From: Sphagnum compactum
Taxonomy: Eukaryota > Bryophyta > Sphagnopsida > Sphagnales
DNA: 64,000 bases
Reading direction: 5' to 3'
NCBI GenBank assembly: GCA_965153455.1
Contig: OZ234496.1
Location: 10,439,863-10,503,862, forward strand
Of this stretch, positions 35,520-47,637 are shown one piece after another. A program made the position numbers and the translations under genes. The notes beneath the pieces are model-generated. The model did no database searches. It saw nothing but the letters and a program-made list of their open reading frames with translations, and was not told the DNA's origin. Positions within the stretch are counted from its first letter, which is position 1. The number at the start of each line of letters is the position of its first letter.

Positions 35520-37271
35520 ACGATCTTAATTCTAACCTAAAACATGAAATCCATACCTTAGAGGATCTATTTAAGGAGGTGATGAACTTTAACAACTTGT
35601 TATAATTGCCACATTTGCCTGCAAAACAAACCAAAGGATTAAACCCCTTAATAAACTATTTGTAATCACATGTTGTAACTTCTATAAAATATTTAGAGAT
35701 CTTTAAAATAATTTGGATAAAGCAAAAGCAAATGGAATTAAAAAGTAAAATGTAAAAAATATGAAAAAAAGAAGGCTAGGAAAACAATTATCTATGATAA
35801 AACGCATAGATTAAATAATACCTAAACGATAGTAAAGGGACAAATTTTGTCAAAGTGTTATGCAATTCAAATGCAAAAAAGGTATGTGATCTTTTCACAA
35901 CAAGTTTTGACCAAGCCTCCAAGCAAATCCATTGGGCTTATTGGTTGAATTTGGCACACATTATAAGCAATTCAACAAAAGCCAAAACAATAAACAAGAA
36001 CAAAAATACAAACCAAGCAAGGGCATGTTACAACCAAACTATGCCCTTCTAATTTTTATTGACATTATAGGAGGTTGGGGGGATCATGAATGGGACTTGC
36101 ACATCAATATGAATGCAATGAGGATCAAAGTAGGAAAAGGACCACATGAACTAAGAAAATGATGACATAAACCAAAAAAATGATCACACAAACTAGAAAG
36201 AATATTGTCAAAATTAAGAAGACTAATCAAACTAGGAAGAATATCACACTAGAAAGAGGATCTTGATCACACCAAGAAAAAGATCACATTAGGAAAATAT
36301 CAATTGCACCAAAAAGATTACACTCAAAAAAGGATTGATCAATTTAAAAAAGAATCACACCAAGAAAAAATTCAATGGAACCAAGAAAAAGAATACAAAA
36401 TTAGGCATATTATTAAAGGAAAAAATTGTTTTATCACCATTGGACAAAATGGACATAATTGTATTGTCACTATTTAAATAAAATGGACAAAAGGAACTGT
36501 CATTGGCGGACAAAGTGACAACATAGGGTTGAGCGACTAGGACCAGTTGAAAATTTGAATTGATGTTCATGGTGGGATTTTAGGAAGGATTTAGGGAAGA
36601 GTACATTGAATAGTTTTTGAAGATGAAGAGAAGCTCATGATATGAGTTAAAAAGGAGTTTTGATGGAGAAGAACATTGATATTACATTAATTTTTTTGTA
36701 TGCTCAATTTCATATGATATGAATCTATTTTCAAATTACTGCTAATGTTTTATTGTTGTAAATATGGATTCTGGGAGGGATTTTGTTTGGGTTTATTCTT
36801 TGATTTCTATAGTAGGTTTATATAAATCATGAATATTTACAAAATGATATGTTGCACCACAAACTAAAACAATAAACCAACGACAAAATATTAACATTTA
36901 TCACATACCTAAATGAAGATTGAACTAGGAAGAAAATCACATAAACACAAACCACAATTGAAGTTCCAAGCTCACTTTTTCTAGCAACCATGGAAAGCTT
37001 CATGATCAATTTAGAAAAACTGAAAAAAAAAGTTTCAAAATCTTTTTCATTCACTAAAAACCTTTCAAAGCAAAGAGGTAAGAGGGCCCAATTCAATAGA
37101 ATAGGGACTTTGCAAAAAGCCAACCATTGTGCCCACATACTTGCATGTTACAAATGCATGCTTACAATTTTAAGGTTCATGAAACGCTCCAACACCCATG
37201 TTTGTTTGATTTTATAACCTTTTGTAATTTTGATTGAAACCACACACAAAAATGTAAATGTTTATTTAATG
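35520..37271. other. AT-rich intergenic stretch
   Basis: No gene is recognised. Around 36170-36400 there are loosely repeated 'AGAAAAAGATCACA'/'AATCACACCAAGAAAA' words, an old degenerate repeat. Short frames at 35855-36162 and 36990-37217 show no family motif. Confidence 0.5.
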
Positions 37272-37745
37272 AAATACTAATGTAGCTTTTGCCGTTGGCC
37301 CAAGTGCAAACACATTGAGGGCTCAACTGATTTTTCCTTCTCAATCCAATTTTTGCAATTTGTTTGAATTTCTAACAACAAAATCCATTCAAACATTAAT
37401 ATCTTCCACATCTTAGCTCCAAAAATTGTGAAATAAACTCTATTAAATCTCACTTGCTGAAGGCTTTCCAACAACACCAAGAATGCCCTTGATTCCAATA
37501 AAATTTTCAGTTTTGATTTTATTTACTTTTCATTAAAAATAATCAATAACTTCCACACCATAGCTCCAAACAATCTCAAATCAAGGGGGTGCACCCCTAC
37601 TCATACAGAGCTTTCTGAAGATATCAAGAGCACACCATAAAACACCATTATTTGGGAGATCTCAACATGACAAAACAAAACAAACTACCTTGCTTCATAG
37701 TAATATGTTCATTTTGGAGATCATCCAATTTTGTGATGGGGGTAG
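37272..37745. repeat. Dispersed repeat, copy 2 (partner at 11176-11655)
   Basis: Same family and orientation as 11176-11655. It opens with CCGTTGGCCCAAGTGC and ends with ACAAAACAAACTACCTTGC plus about 60 bases. Divergence is high, so both copies are old. Confidence 0.75.
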
Positions 37746-40160
37746 GTGTGATTCATTTGCTAGTTGTTGACTGTTTGGTTATGAAAGAGAAAATGTTCAT
37801 TGACAAGGTGTCATGTGTGTTTAAAGAATTTTCATTTTCAATTAGGTTCCCCCCCAACTTCAAAGGTCATATCTGGCTCATTTCTCCAAGGATTTCAATG
37901 ATTCCACTTGAGTTAGATGTGTCAAGAAATTAGTTACAAATTATCTTTGGACACTGTCATGATTCCTTGACTCCCAACCAGGTTACATATGCCTTCGTCA
38001 CCACCCTCATGGCGCACTTACTAGTGTGGGCAATGGTGACGGAGGCCTTAAACCTCACTCCACTCCATGTGGTAATGCCTGATCAATGAATCACCTGAAA
38101 GCTCTTCGAAAACCCCATGCAACCAAAACTAAAGACAAGAAATTATTTATGTTTTCATCACCGACAATGCACATCACCTGTCACCCCTTAGCTATTTCAA
38201 ATCCCACGAAAAGCCATTATGGGTTAAAGCTGACATTCAAAAAAGCCGTCCGGCTTTTGAAAGTACTTCTTCTATGTGAAATGTAAAATATCTTTCAGGG
38301 TCATGAAGTACTTTTATGAAAGACTGCCTCTTACGCACGCAATAGGAACACAAAATTTTGGACCTTTCTGACAAAAGTGAAAGCAAAGCGTATGGGTCCC
38401 TGGTTCAATCCAAATTGCTTCCTCTTGAAGACCCAATTTCTTTTCATAGAAAGAAATGCTAAAATTTTCCAAAATTACTCTTTTCAAAGAATATTTTTTC
38501 CAGGAAGGAGAAAGAGAAACAGTTTGGAATATTTAGGATTTTTCTATTTTTGGAATGAAATGTTCAAAAGTAATTAATTACTTGACATGCATGTGCTCAA
38601 GTTGCCCCTGTGCTAGGGTACTCAGTACTCAATCTTTCTCAGAAATGAGATCTCCATGTTTGGTGCCGTAAAGCATTGACAGAAAATTTCTAGTGTTTTG
38701 AGGGCACAGTAATCAAGTAGATTTCTTCCTTCACAAAAGGGACAGCAGGCATTTGGGCCTGAGTTGCATCCTTCATTTGATGCTTCCCCTCGTGGCTGTT
38801 GTCCCCTAAAGTCATGAAATGTTATTAAATAAGGGTATGAAAGACTGAGACTGAGGATTATAAATTAAGTACCCCCAGTTAATAATGGGGGTATTAGCCC
38901 AGGCCAAAAATGGTGACGAACAGTTTTGGAACATAGAAATTTCATGCAGCCAATGAGAAGGCTCAGCCTGCACTCAAAGTGCCTTGATTTTTTTCTTTTT
39001 TCCTTTGTTCCCAACATGTTCCCTTCAAATTCTCATCAGGTTCCCAATATGTTCCCTATGTGTTCCCCAAGGCGATTCACAATAGCACCTCGCTTTAATC
39101 CCATATGTTTTGCCCAAAGTCCTCCCCTTCTCACCTATGTAGATGGGACAAAGGGGGAGGCAATTCACCTTTCCATAGAATCTTCTATTTTAAGGAGCTT
39201 CCATATTTTACTTTTTTTTTGAGATGGGCCAATCAAAAATTGGCTCATTGCAAAAAAAAAGTTGGACTTGTGAACATGTATAGGTACAGTACACATAGCA
39301 GCAGCAGTGATTGGTTGAAGGCGTTCAGGAAAAGAAATGAGGGGGCAAACTCAGTTTAGCACCAAATTTGCTGCTAACCTGAGTTTCATGCCCGGTTGAA
39401 GCCCAGTTACTTTTTTCCCCCGTTTTTTGAAATCTCATCCACTATGTGACCAAAAAGGGGATTCCGGTGCCGTCTTTTCCTGACTTTACAGAGAACTTTA
39501 TTTTGCTTTTGAAATGCCAGCCTCTTTTTTCAATTATTTTGTGATACCATCACCAAAAAAATAAAAAAATGACAAATTTTTTATCCTGCTAGCGCTTGAT
39601 GTTGGATAATGCTCTCGGAGTGGGGTATCCCTGAAATAAGGACCCCCTTGGCTCTGCCTTGGGTGGGCACTTATTTCAGGAATGCATCACTCTGAAGGTG
39701 GTACCCTACTTATACCCCAACAACCCAACAAAGCTTGAGAAAAGGCATAGATAAGAATTAAACTAGCATCTGAACTCCTTTTGGAACGAGGAAGTTCTCA
39801 AATCAAAAATTAATAATCTAGTCTATTTCCCATTTTCCAACTTGATTCAAGCCATGACCAAAAGAAAGTTTCCCACAAGTGGATGCATGGAGCCCATAGA
39901 GCCCTTTTCATGCCAGCATTTGCTTACAGTGGAAATGCTGAAAAAAGGCCTTTCATATTACCTAACCAAGTTGAAAGGTTCTTGCATCTTTTCCTCATTT
40001 TGTTTGAACTTGTCATAAAGGGAACAACCATTACATGATGAATGGCTTGTTATTTATGGAAGTGAATTAATGTTGCCCATGAAAATGACATGCTATATAT
40101 GTACAGCTCACAAAACTAATAATATATTTACCTCTGTTCCCTTTGTAGAAAACCTGGTGG
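37746..40160. other. Intergenic stretch with small hairpins
   Basis: No gene is recognised. Short perfect inverted repeats occur: AAAAGCCG/CGGCTTTT near 38240 and TACCCCCA/TGGGGGTA at 38870-38893. Base composition is more balanced than in the transposon-rich part. Confidence 0.5.
39630..39680. other. 11-bp perfect inverted repeat (hairpin)
   Basis: CCTGAAATAAG (39630-39640) and CTTATTTCAGG (39670-39680) are exact complements around a 29-base loop with C-rich and G-rich halves. It could fold in RNA or DNA. No gene is next to it. Confidence 0.8.
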
Positions 40161-40556
40161 GATATCTAGATTCGAAAAATGTTAAATCAGTCAAAGAAAG
40201 TAAATGCAGTCAGTATACAAGTAATGCTTCCATTTCTTCCCTCAATCTGCCCTTTGCCCCCATTCATATTTTCTAAGAAAAATTGAGTGATACCCAGGCA
40301 CATTTTGCACTCATAACTTTTCATGTTATGAATGTTTCAAGGTACACATAACACGCCCAGCGATATGTTACATTCCCTTTATACTCATAACATGTCCAAA
40401 ACATGCATAACATGGAGCCAAAATGTGTTTAGGTATCATAAGGTAAAAACAAATGGGGCAAAGGGCAGAGTGGAGGAAAAAATTGTAGCAGTACTTTTTG
40501 TACTGACTGCATCTACTTTCTTTGACAGATTTAACATCTTCTGATAGATTTCATAG
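40161..40556. repeat. Long foldback: two inverted arms of about 190 bp
   Basis: The left arm holds ATGTTAAATCAGTCAAAGAA, then AAATGCAGTCAGTA and CTGCCCTTTGCCCC. The right arm, read inverted, holds ATGTTAAATCTGTCAAAGAA, GATGCAGTCAGTA and CTGCCCTTTGCCCC in the same order and spacing. The similarity continues inward through CACATTTTG and CATGTTATG to a centre near 40360. The outer half is about 85-90 percent alike by eye. This is either a MITE-like foldback transposon or an inverted gene duplication able to make a long hairpin RNA. Confidence 0.85.
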
Positions 40557-42550
40557 TGTTTTTGGAAGTTGTGTAAGAAACTACCTCTAGCTCCCAATCA
40601 AATCGTGTTTGTTTTGTGTGCCAAATTTTCACAAATTTGTGAAATTCTTTTTTGACAAATTTTTATAATTTAAAAAATACATATGAATGTTTTTTCATTA
40701 AGAATTCACCACTTTGCAAAATCAGAAAATTGATTGACAGTGACCAGCGCTTTTTATATGTTGCATTTCTTTTTACACGTATTTAATTCTTTGCCCTTTT
40801 TCCCTTTCAATTTCCTTGTGTTTAGATGCCAAAAGCAACCTTGATTCCCGCCCTGATTGTGTCTCGTGATTGTGTCTCTTGCGGTGGTTTCTCTGCACGA
40901 AATGTTGTGCAAGTATTGTACTAGCATGCATGCATGATGTTTGAGCTCTTGGATACATGTGAATCAGAAATACGTCCCAATGGAGGTACCTCCACTTGAA
41001 CGTATTCCCTCGTTTTACGGGAGTTTTGTTTTTGTTGAAGGGAGCTGGTGATAGTCAAAAAGCATAAATCCCCAAATCCAATAAATGATTCGATCTTAAA
41101 TTCACCCAGTAGATGGGTTATCCCCCTTATGATTATGATATGCGACCATGCATAGATATTTGTGCTTCATGATAGTTGAAAGTTGTCACTTTCATTTTTT
41201 TTGAATAAAAAAGGCCTTCCTCCACTCCAGCTTGCAATTTGCCCATTGCAAATCCAAGGAGAAGTTTTTGATACTGGAGTACCTTTTCAGGTTTGGCAAT
41301 TGGGTGTTGAATAGTTTATTTATTTTTTAATATTCATTTCAGTAGTGAAAATAATAATTTATGAAATTTTGGCAATAAATATAGCCAACTTCTTCGACCG
41401 CAAGTTTTCTTGACTTCAAAGCTCTAACATAATGAATTATGAGATTTTTTACAACAATTTCTATTGCTTCTTTTTGCAAAAGTGGAGAGACATCTATAAT
41501 GTTCAACCAAATTATAGGATAGAGAAATGTTCTCAATGGTTGGATACTTGCATTACAGTGGAGGATTGGCCTGATGCAGGAAGCTCTTGGGTTTCTGTCA
41601 ATTTAAAAAAAGATTGCCTTCCTTTTTAATTTCCTTAAATTTCAACATTTCAAACAAATAATTTCTGAAATTTTTTGCATTTAAAGATAATTTAATTATT
41701 GCCGAACCTCAAAAGGTATTGCAGAGTGCCATACTTCTAAACTTAGTGGTGTACAAGTTGGAAGATATGCTAGTTTAGTGGTGTACAAGTTGGAAGATAA
41801 AGCTAGCATATCTTCCACCTTGGATCAAAATTTTATGAGGTCTAGTATCAACTTGGCCCACATGTGAATTTGACAAGTTCATTCCTCATCCCATGGGAAA
41901 GATGGTCGAAATGTTTATAACTCAAATCTTACAATCACTCATATGAGCCTTGTTTATCACATAATTAAGAGGTAGTTCGAAATTTGTAGGACCATCCAGA
42001 TTTAACTAAATCACAACCTTCGTGAACCTTTGAATTAATGTTTGAATTTGATATGAGCAGCATTTGTTAAACCAAAACTAATAATAATAGGTTTGCACAA
42101 CATAAACAAATGAACACCAAAATGTTTTAATGGTGATGTCCATGCCAATACACATGTCCAAATTAAAACACAACATCTTAATTACACATTAAACCATGCC
42201 CAGTGGACAAGAGGCATGATTGTTGTTCAATTTGGTCAATAGATCTTAAAAGTTAATCCAATCCTCCTAGCTAAATTTTATGGTGTTGATCAATACAATT
42301 GATGTACATTGGACACAAATTGTCCTTTAACAAAGTGCACTTAACGATAACTATTCAACATCTCTATATAGATATCCTAAAATGAAAACTCAAAATACTT
42401 TTAAATTAAAAAAATTATTGATCATCTAATGCATGCACCTTCTAACGAGAAATTGACTCTCCAATTCTGTGTGCAAAATCTCAAAGGCATGATTTGTCAA
42501 TCATAATTGCTCCTTTTTGGATTTCGAAAGGAGCTTCAATTGAGATCTTG
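40557..42550. other. Intergenic stretch upstream of SWEET
   Basis: No gene is recognised. A 65-residue frame at 41432-41629 (with KWRDIYNVQPNYRIEKC) looks somewhat protein-like but matches nothing I know. Confidence 0.45.
41743..41815. repeat. Direct 25-bp repeat plus 14-bp inverted repeat
   Basis: TTAGTGGTGTACAAGTTGGA and the five bases after it occur at 41743 and again 32 bases later. GGAAGATATGCTAG (41760-41773) pairs exactly with CTAGCATATCTTCC (41802-41815). A small stable hairpin is possible. Confidence 0.85.
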
Positions 42551-42595
42551 AGGGGAAGGGGAGAGGGGGGTGGGGGGGGGGAGGGGGAAGAGAGG
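42551..42595 (+). promoter_or_regulatory. G-rich tract upstream of SWEET, G-quadruplex-capable
   Basis: Within 45 bases there are at least four runs of four or more G (GGGG, GGGG, GGGGGG, GGGGGGGGGG, GGGGG), on the coding strand about 240 bases before the SWEET start codon. It could fold as a G-quadruplex in promoter DNA or in the 5' leader. A regulatory role is inference only. Confidence 0.5.
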
Positions 42596-42836
42596 TTTGT
42601 CAGTGGGGACTTAAATAGAAGGGAATGAAAGCTTACTCCCTCAACTCTCACTAGATGAACTCAGTTTGCTTTTCAACAAGCCATTGTTACATGTATATTG
42701 AGCAAAGCATTGAGAAATGAAGGATACTACTTAGGTTGGTCATCAAGGATACTAAGGGTTGGTCATTACTCATTACCAAGAGTGAGTGGGGTGGTGCATG
42801 GTACATAGTACATACATACTCCAGACCAAACCCACA

Positions 42837-42958
42837 ATGACGGCACATCTCAAGGTGGTCCTTGGTATTCTTGGTAAAATCATTTCTTTCACACTTTTTT
42901 GTCAATCTCTTTATTGCTTTGAGTGTAATCTTGTTTGTTGTCAACTTCCCCCCTTCTC

Positions 42959-42989
<31 letters not shown>

Positions 42990-45455
42990 GTGTCTCTCTT
43001 CTTCGGATGCTGCATAAAATCAGGCTGCAAGCTGGAGTGCCCATGATCTGAAAAGTTCTAATTGTGGCCGGATTCGTGTTTGCTGGTCATGATAACGGAC
43101 AGGGAACATTACGGCCATTTGTTTGTTTTCTTCCCCCCTGTGAGTTTCCTGATCTACTATAGTCATGATGTCCATGATGATTGCACCGGGAGCACATAGA
43201 TATAGCAGAGAATTGGCACTAGGGGTCTCTTTCCATCATGCTTTGATCACAATTGCATAGAGTGACTGCTCTGAGCACATAGAGGTAGCAAAGAATCAGT
43301 AATAAGTTCTGAAGGGTCTTTTTCCACTAGGCTACTATGATCACAGTTATACAGAGTATGATGGAAGAACATCGCAGATGATGTAATTAAGAAGCTCATG
43401 GAAAGATCAGCTTTGGACCGATTGTCAAGTTGCTACTGAATTTGGGCACTTGAATTTATTAGCACTTTGATGATTTTTGAACGAATGATTCGTACTTATT
43501 TACTAGTGTGTGTGCACTGCTGATCATCTTTATTAATTTGCAGCCCCACTTTGTGGAACATCACGAAGAAGAAATCAGTACAGGATTTCTCTGGCATCCC
43601 CTATCTGTGCACGATGCTGAATTGCTCAATATGGGTGATATATGGCTCACCTCTGGTGGAATATCAACTATTGGTAGTCACCATCAATGCTGCTGGCGCC
43701 ATCCTTGAGCTCTCTTACCTCTTTCTCTATGTCACTTTTGCACCAAAGAAGCTCCAGGTACTCATGTACTTGCATGAACTAATTAGATACTGGGCGCTGG
43801 GCAAATATTTTTTGTTCGAAATTTCGCATCTACGACACACATTCTTTTTTGGCTGTCTCAAAATAATTTTTTGCGATGCCTTTTAGTTAGTCACATTCTG
43901 AGAAGAAAAAAACATGGAAGTTGCCATATTTAGACACTGGGCGTGCAAATCACATTTCCTTCATGTGTTATATATAAGATATATGGGAGTTTTGTCCTGA
44001 TCCATGTCTTTTATTATGTGTATATTTGCAGATGAAGGTGCTGAAGGTGTTGCTGGCAGTGGTGCTGGTATTCACATCTTCGCTGCTGCTTATGGTAGAG
44101 TTGGTCCATGACAAAAGCCAACGCAAGATCATAACAGGAACCTGTGCTGTAGTACTCACAGTGGGGATGTACGCTTCTCCGCTAACAGTCATGGTAACTA
44201 ATAAATAATTCCCTTAATTCCCTGCACAGAAAAATCATTATCAGAAATCTCCTTGAATCTGTACAGTCCTTCCACAAGGAGAAGGCTTGATCAGCTCACA
44301 AAATTAACTGTGAAACTCTAGTCTTGAACCTTGGCTCTTAAGATTTTGCAAGATTGAGCTCTGATCTCCCTCTCTCAACTGCATTCTTCTATTTCTAGCT
44401 CTAGTAATACAAGCTTGCACATTTGTATCTTGATTAAATAGCAAGTTTAGATTGATGAAGTTCTTGCAATATGGTGTTTGTTTTCCATTCTACCATTATT
44501 GTGCAGTGCATGGTGATCCGAACAAGAAGTGTGGAGTTCATGCCATTCCTCCTCTCTTTGTTCACTTTCCTCAACGGTGCTGCTTGGTTTGGCTATGCTT
44601 TTGTGGGCAAAGTGGACATCTTCATTACAGTAAGTGTTACCTCTAGATCTATCATCAATTCCACCAGCCACAAGCCTGTAACACTGCACACCTTCATCAC
44701 ACATTTCAATATTTCCATCCTCTTAGTTCTCTCGTACTTTGATTCCTGATCAGGCCGCGAATACACATCACCCCAAGAAAAATAAAAATAAAGTGCTCTC
44801 CAAATATTACTTGCTCTTGAGAAAATCCAACCTCCATATTTGTGCTTACAATCAAAGGGATCACAAACTATTTCATTGCTGTCACTCTCTGATATCTGAG
44901 CTACTTCTCTACCCACTAATTAATACTATCTAATCTTGTGCTAATCTTGTGATAATCTTGTACTCAATTTCTTATTATTAAGTTGTAAAATTTTAATTTA
45001 AGCAAAATGGGGATTTTGTGGATGGAAAATTGCAGGTGCCAAATGGGTATGGTGCATTGTCAGGCATTGCACAGCTAGTTTTGTATGCTATCTACAAAAA
45101 TGCAACACCATTATCTTTAGTGTTGAAGCAAGAAGAAGCTGCTCTGGGCAGCAAAGTCATCGGAGTCGATGATCACATCATCGAAGATGATCCCAGCTTG
45201 AATCTAAAACCACCAAAACAAATTTTCACAACACCTGCAGAACAACACGAAGTCAAAATTATATCTTTCGACGATTCCAGCGTGAATCTCAAGCCACCTG
45301 CAAAACAACTCACAAGTTCTTCACCAGAACAACAAGTCAAATCTCTCACGGATGATTGCAACCAAACAAATTCTCCATTGGTGCAGTTGGTGGTGGTGGT
45401 GGATGTCCATACAAATCAACTCCAAGAGCGCATCTCCACCAGCAAAACCATATAA
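42837..45455 (+). CDS. SWEET: SWEET sugar transporter (two MtN3/saliva domains)
   Basis: Six coding exons join in frame: 42837-42873, 43103-43139, 43544-43757, 44032-44193, 44507-44629 and 45036-45455, giving 330 residues. All introns are GT-AG. Known role: bidirectional facilitator of sugar movement across plasma membrane or tonoplast, with seven membrane helices in a 3-1-3 layout. Seen here: MTAHLKVVLGILGNITAICL (helix 1), PTLWNITKKKSVQDFSGIPY, LNCSIWVIYGSP and VVTINAAGAILELSYLFLYV in the first domain. The second domain has VGMYASPLTVM, then RSVEFMPFLLSLFTFLNGAA and VPNGYGALSGIAQLVLYAIY. These match the conserved SWEET blocks, including the first intron directly before the helix-1 Asn. The cytosolic C-tail (about 217-330) is longer than usual and contains an internal duplication. 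ATG 42837 is the only start that gives the conserved N-terminus. Clade and sugar cannot be told. Confidence 0.93.
42960..42989. repeat. (GTT)n microsatellite in SWEET intron 1
   Basis: Nine to ten GTT repeats in the first intron, which is only 229 bases long. Its T-rich coding strand may act as part of the intron's polypyrimidine content. Length variation is likely between individuals. Confidence 0.9.
43191..43360. repeat. Tandem duplication (about 83 bp) in SWEET intron 2
   Basis: Two copies start with AGCACATAGA. Each continues through a GGGTCT-TTTCCA region, then GATCACA and ATACAGAGT/CATAGAGTG. The copies are clearly diverged. They do not touch exon 3. Confidence 0.65.
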
Positions 45456-45472
45456 GGACCTATTACAGAGAG

Positions 45473-45771
45473 AAATTTGGATGAAGTTCAGGCTTTAAAT
45501 ATTGCGAAACCACAATAATTGGGATGGGATGAAATTCAGGCTCTAAATAGTGTGAAACCCCAATAATGTGGATGAAATTCAGGCTTTAAATAGTGTATGT
45601 AAACAGATAAATCCAGCCTGTAAACAGTGTGAAACCCCAGTAATTTGGATGAAGTTGAGGGTGTAAATAGTGTGAAACTCCAGTAATTTGGATGAAATTC
45701 AGGCTTTAAATAGTGTAAAATTCAAGTTACTCAGATGAAGTTTGGGGTTTAAATAATGTGAAACTCCAGGA
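45473..45771. repeat. 43-bp minisatellite in the SWEET 3' flank
   Basis: About seven imperfect copies of a unit containing TTTGGATGAAATTCAGGC, then TTTAAATAGTGTGAAA and CCCCAGTAA, beginning some 20 bases after the SWEET stop codon. One copy is partly deleted. Because it starts so near the stop codon, it should be part of the 3' UTR. Several ATAAT-like words inside could serve as polyadenylation signals. Confidence 0.88.
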
Positions 45772-47637
45772 CTTCAAAGCAATTTTTGAACTACTTACCA
45801 CCGTGTCACCGCATTTATGACATAGGATGTCTTGGAGGTCACCTTTTCTAGACTTGGTGTATGTATGTTTTGCATAATTGGTGTTTCCCAATAATACACT
45901 AATGCAATTTTACATGGTTTAAAGTTAAAACATGGCTATTTCATAACTTATGAGTGTAATGGATTTAAACTCACACATAAATTGGCTACATTGTACAAAG
46001 CAATGTTGGGCAATTCTCATTTTTTTGTGAGAACCTGATTGGTTCTCTAATATGTATATTTTTTGGGTTGGTGAGAACTGATCAGGTTCTCAGGATTTTT
46101 ATTTTTTCCAAATTCAACCAAATCTCAAATAGGTCGGTTCTTGCATATATGATAACAGTTAGTTGGTTCTCCTGTCCGATTCTCACAACTCGGTTTTCTT
46201 TTTTTCGAAATTAATATTTAATTTAATAATTATTTAATTCCTTTATTAATTAAACTATTTTAAACTTAAAAATTATTTTTAAATACATGAAAATTTGGAA
46301 AAAAATAATTCAAAATTTACAACTCCACAACTTCATCCTTTTTAAAAGCTCCTTCAAATTCGTCTAACTTTTTTTTTAAATTATGATGTCTCAATAAAAT
46401 CTTCCAAATTAAAAAGGGGATTTACAACCATCCTAGGATCATTGGGCCAATTTTTGCTTACAAAAATTAATTTATCCAAATTTTTTGATTGTAAAAGGCA
46501 TCTACTAAAACTAGTAAGAATTGCAACTAATGAAAATATTATTTCTATCTCTATTTAAGATCCAATTATTCTTAAGATTTGTCTAACACAAAAATCAACT
46601 GTAGGAAACATGTTATCATCTTTTTCCCACCAATGTAATGGACATTCGATGTTTTTAACATCCACTTAATAATACCTGAAAATCAAAAGCTTTTTATTGA
46701 CCAAATCCATTGTTGATTCACTTGTGTTGGTCGTCATCTCAAAGATATCCAGACTCATGTCCTCTTCAACCTTTTGATCAACAACACCCTTTTTAAATTC
46801 AACGAATGGATGTAAATGATAATAACATTTCAAAAGCATAGGAAATCATTTTTTTTGGTCATATTCTTCAACAATTGCCTTACCTTGTTCACGACCAATA
46901 AATGAAGACACAAGACGAAGAGTTTATAATCTAAGGTCCAACATTGAAGAAAGCATATTTATGGGCCTTTCTTTCCTCATATTTTTTTAAGAAGGAAAAA
47001 AAATTCAAAACCTAAATAACTTCATTTTTTATGTTCCAGACCAAACATGACAACTTAAAAACAACATTCCATTTTCTTCCATTAAGTTGTCAAAAGTTGC
47101 AAAATCAATCTTATCCCTAAATTTTAGACTCATGGATATAGCAAAATTTAATGCATCACTTAACAACCAATGACCCGTAAACTATTTCAAAATACAAGCA
47201 GACATAATAAGGCCAAGAGAATCAACAATGATATGACAAATGTGCCATGTCAAAGGAGGTGGTACCCTTGCATTCATTTTCACAAAATTTTGCATGCTAT
47301 AACATAATATAATTGTTTCTTTGAACTGCAAAGCTTCCTAGAAAAGGATAATTTTGCTGGCAAATCTACAATAGCAAAAGAAAATGTTAGATTATGCATA
47401 ATATTAGTTGAAAAAAATAAGAAAATGTTATGCAAAGTAAAATTGACAAAACAATGTGCACATAAAAAAGTTTAAAAAACTAAAAATTTACCTTATCTTC
47501 ACTGGAGTATTCAATTTCTGAGGGGGAAGACCTGAATTTACACATGCCTTTTCCCACTCTTGCTTACTCTTTCCAGATTTTTTTGGCCAAGTTATGCATT
47601 TTTACAAATCTCCTTGAGCAAATTTGATTGACACATA

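Noticed and set aside
41432-41629. 65-residue frame KWRDIYNVQPNYRIEKC...
   Set aside because: Looks protein-like but no recognisable family, no splice partner and no codon support beyond the frame itself.
42786-43046. Frame ending in poly-Cys upstream of SWEET
   Set aside because: Only its MTAHLKVVLGILG part is real (SWEET exon 1); the rest is intron 1 with a GTT microsatellite.
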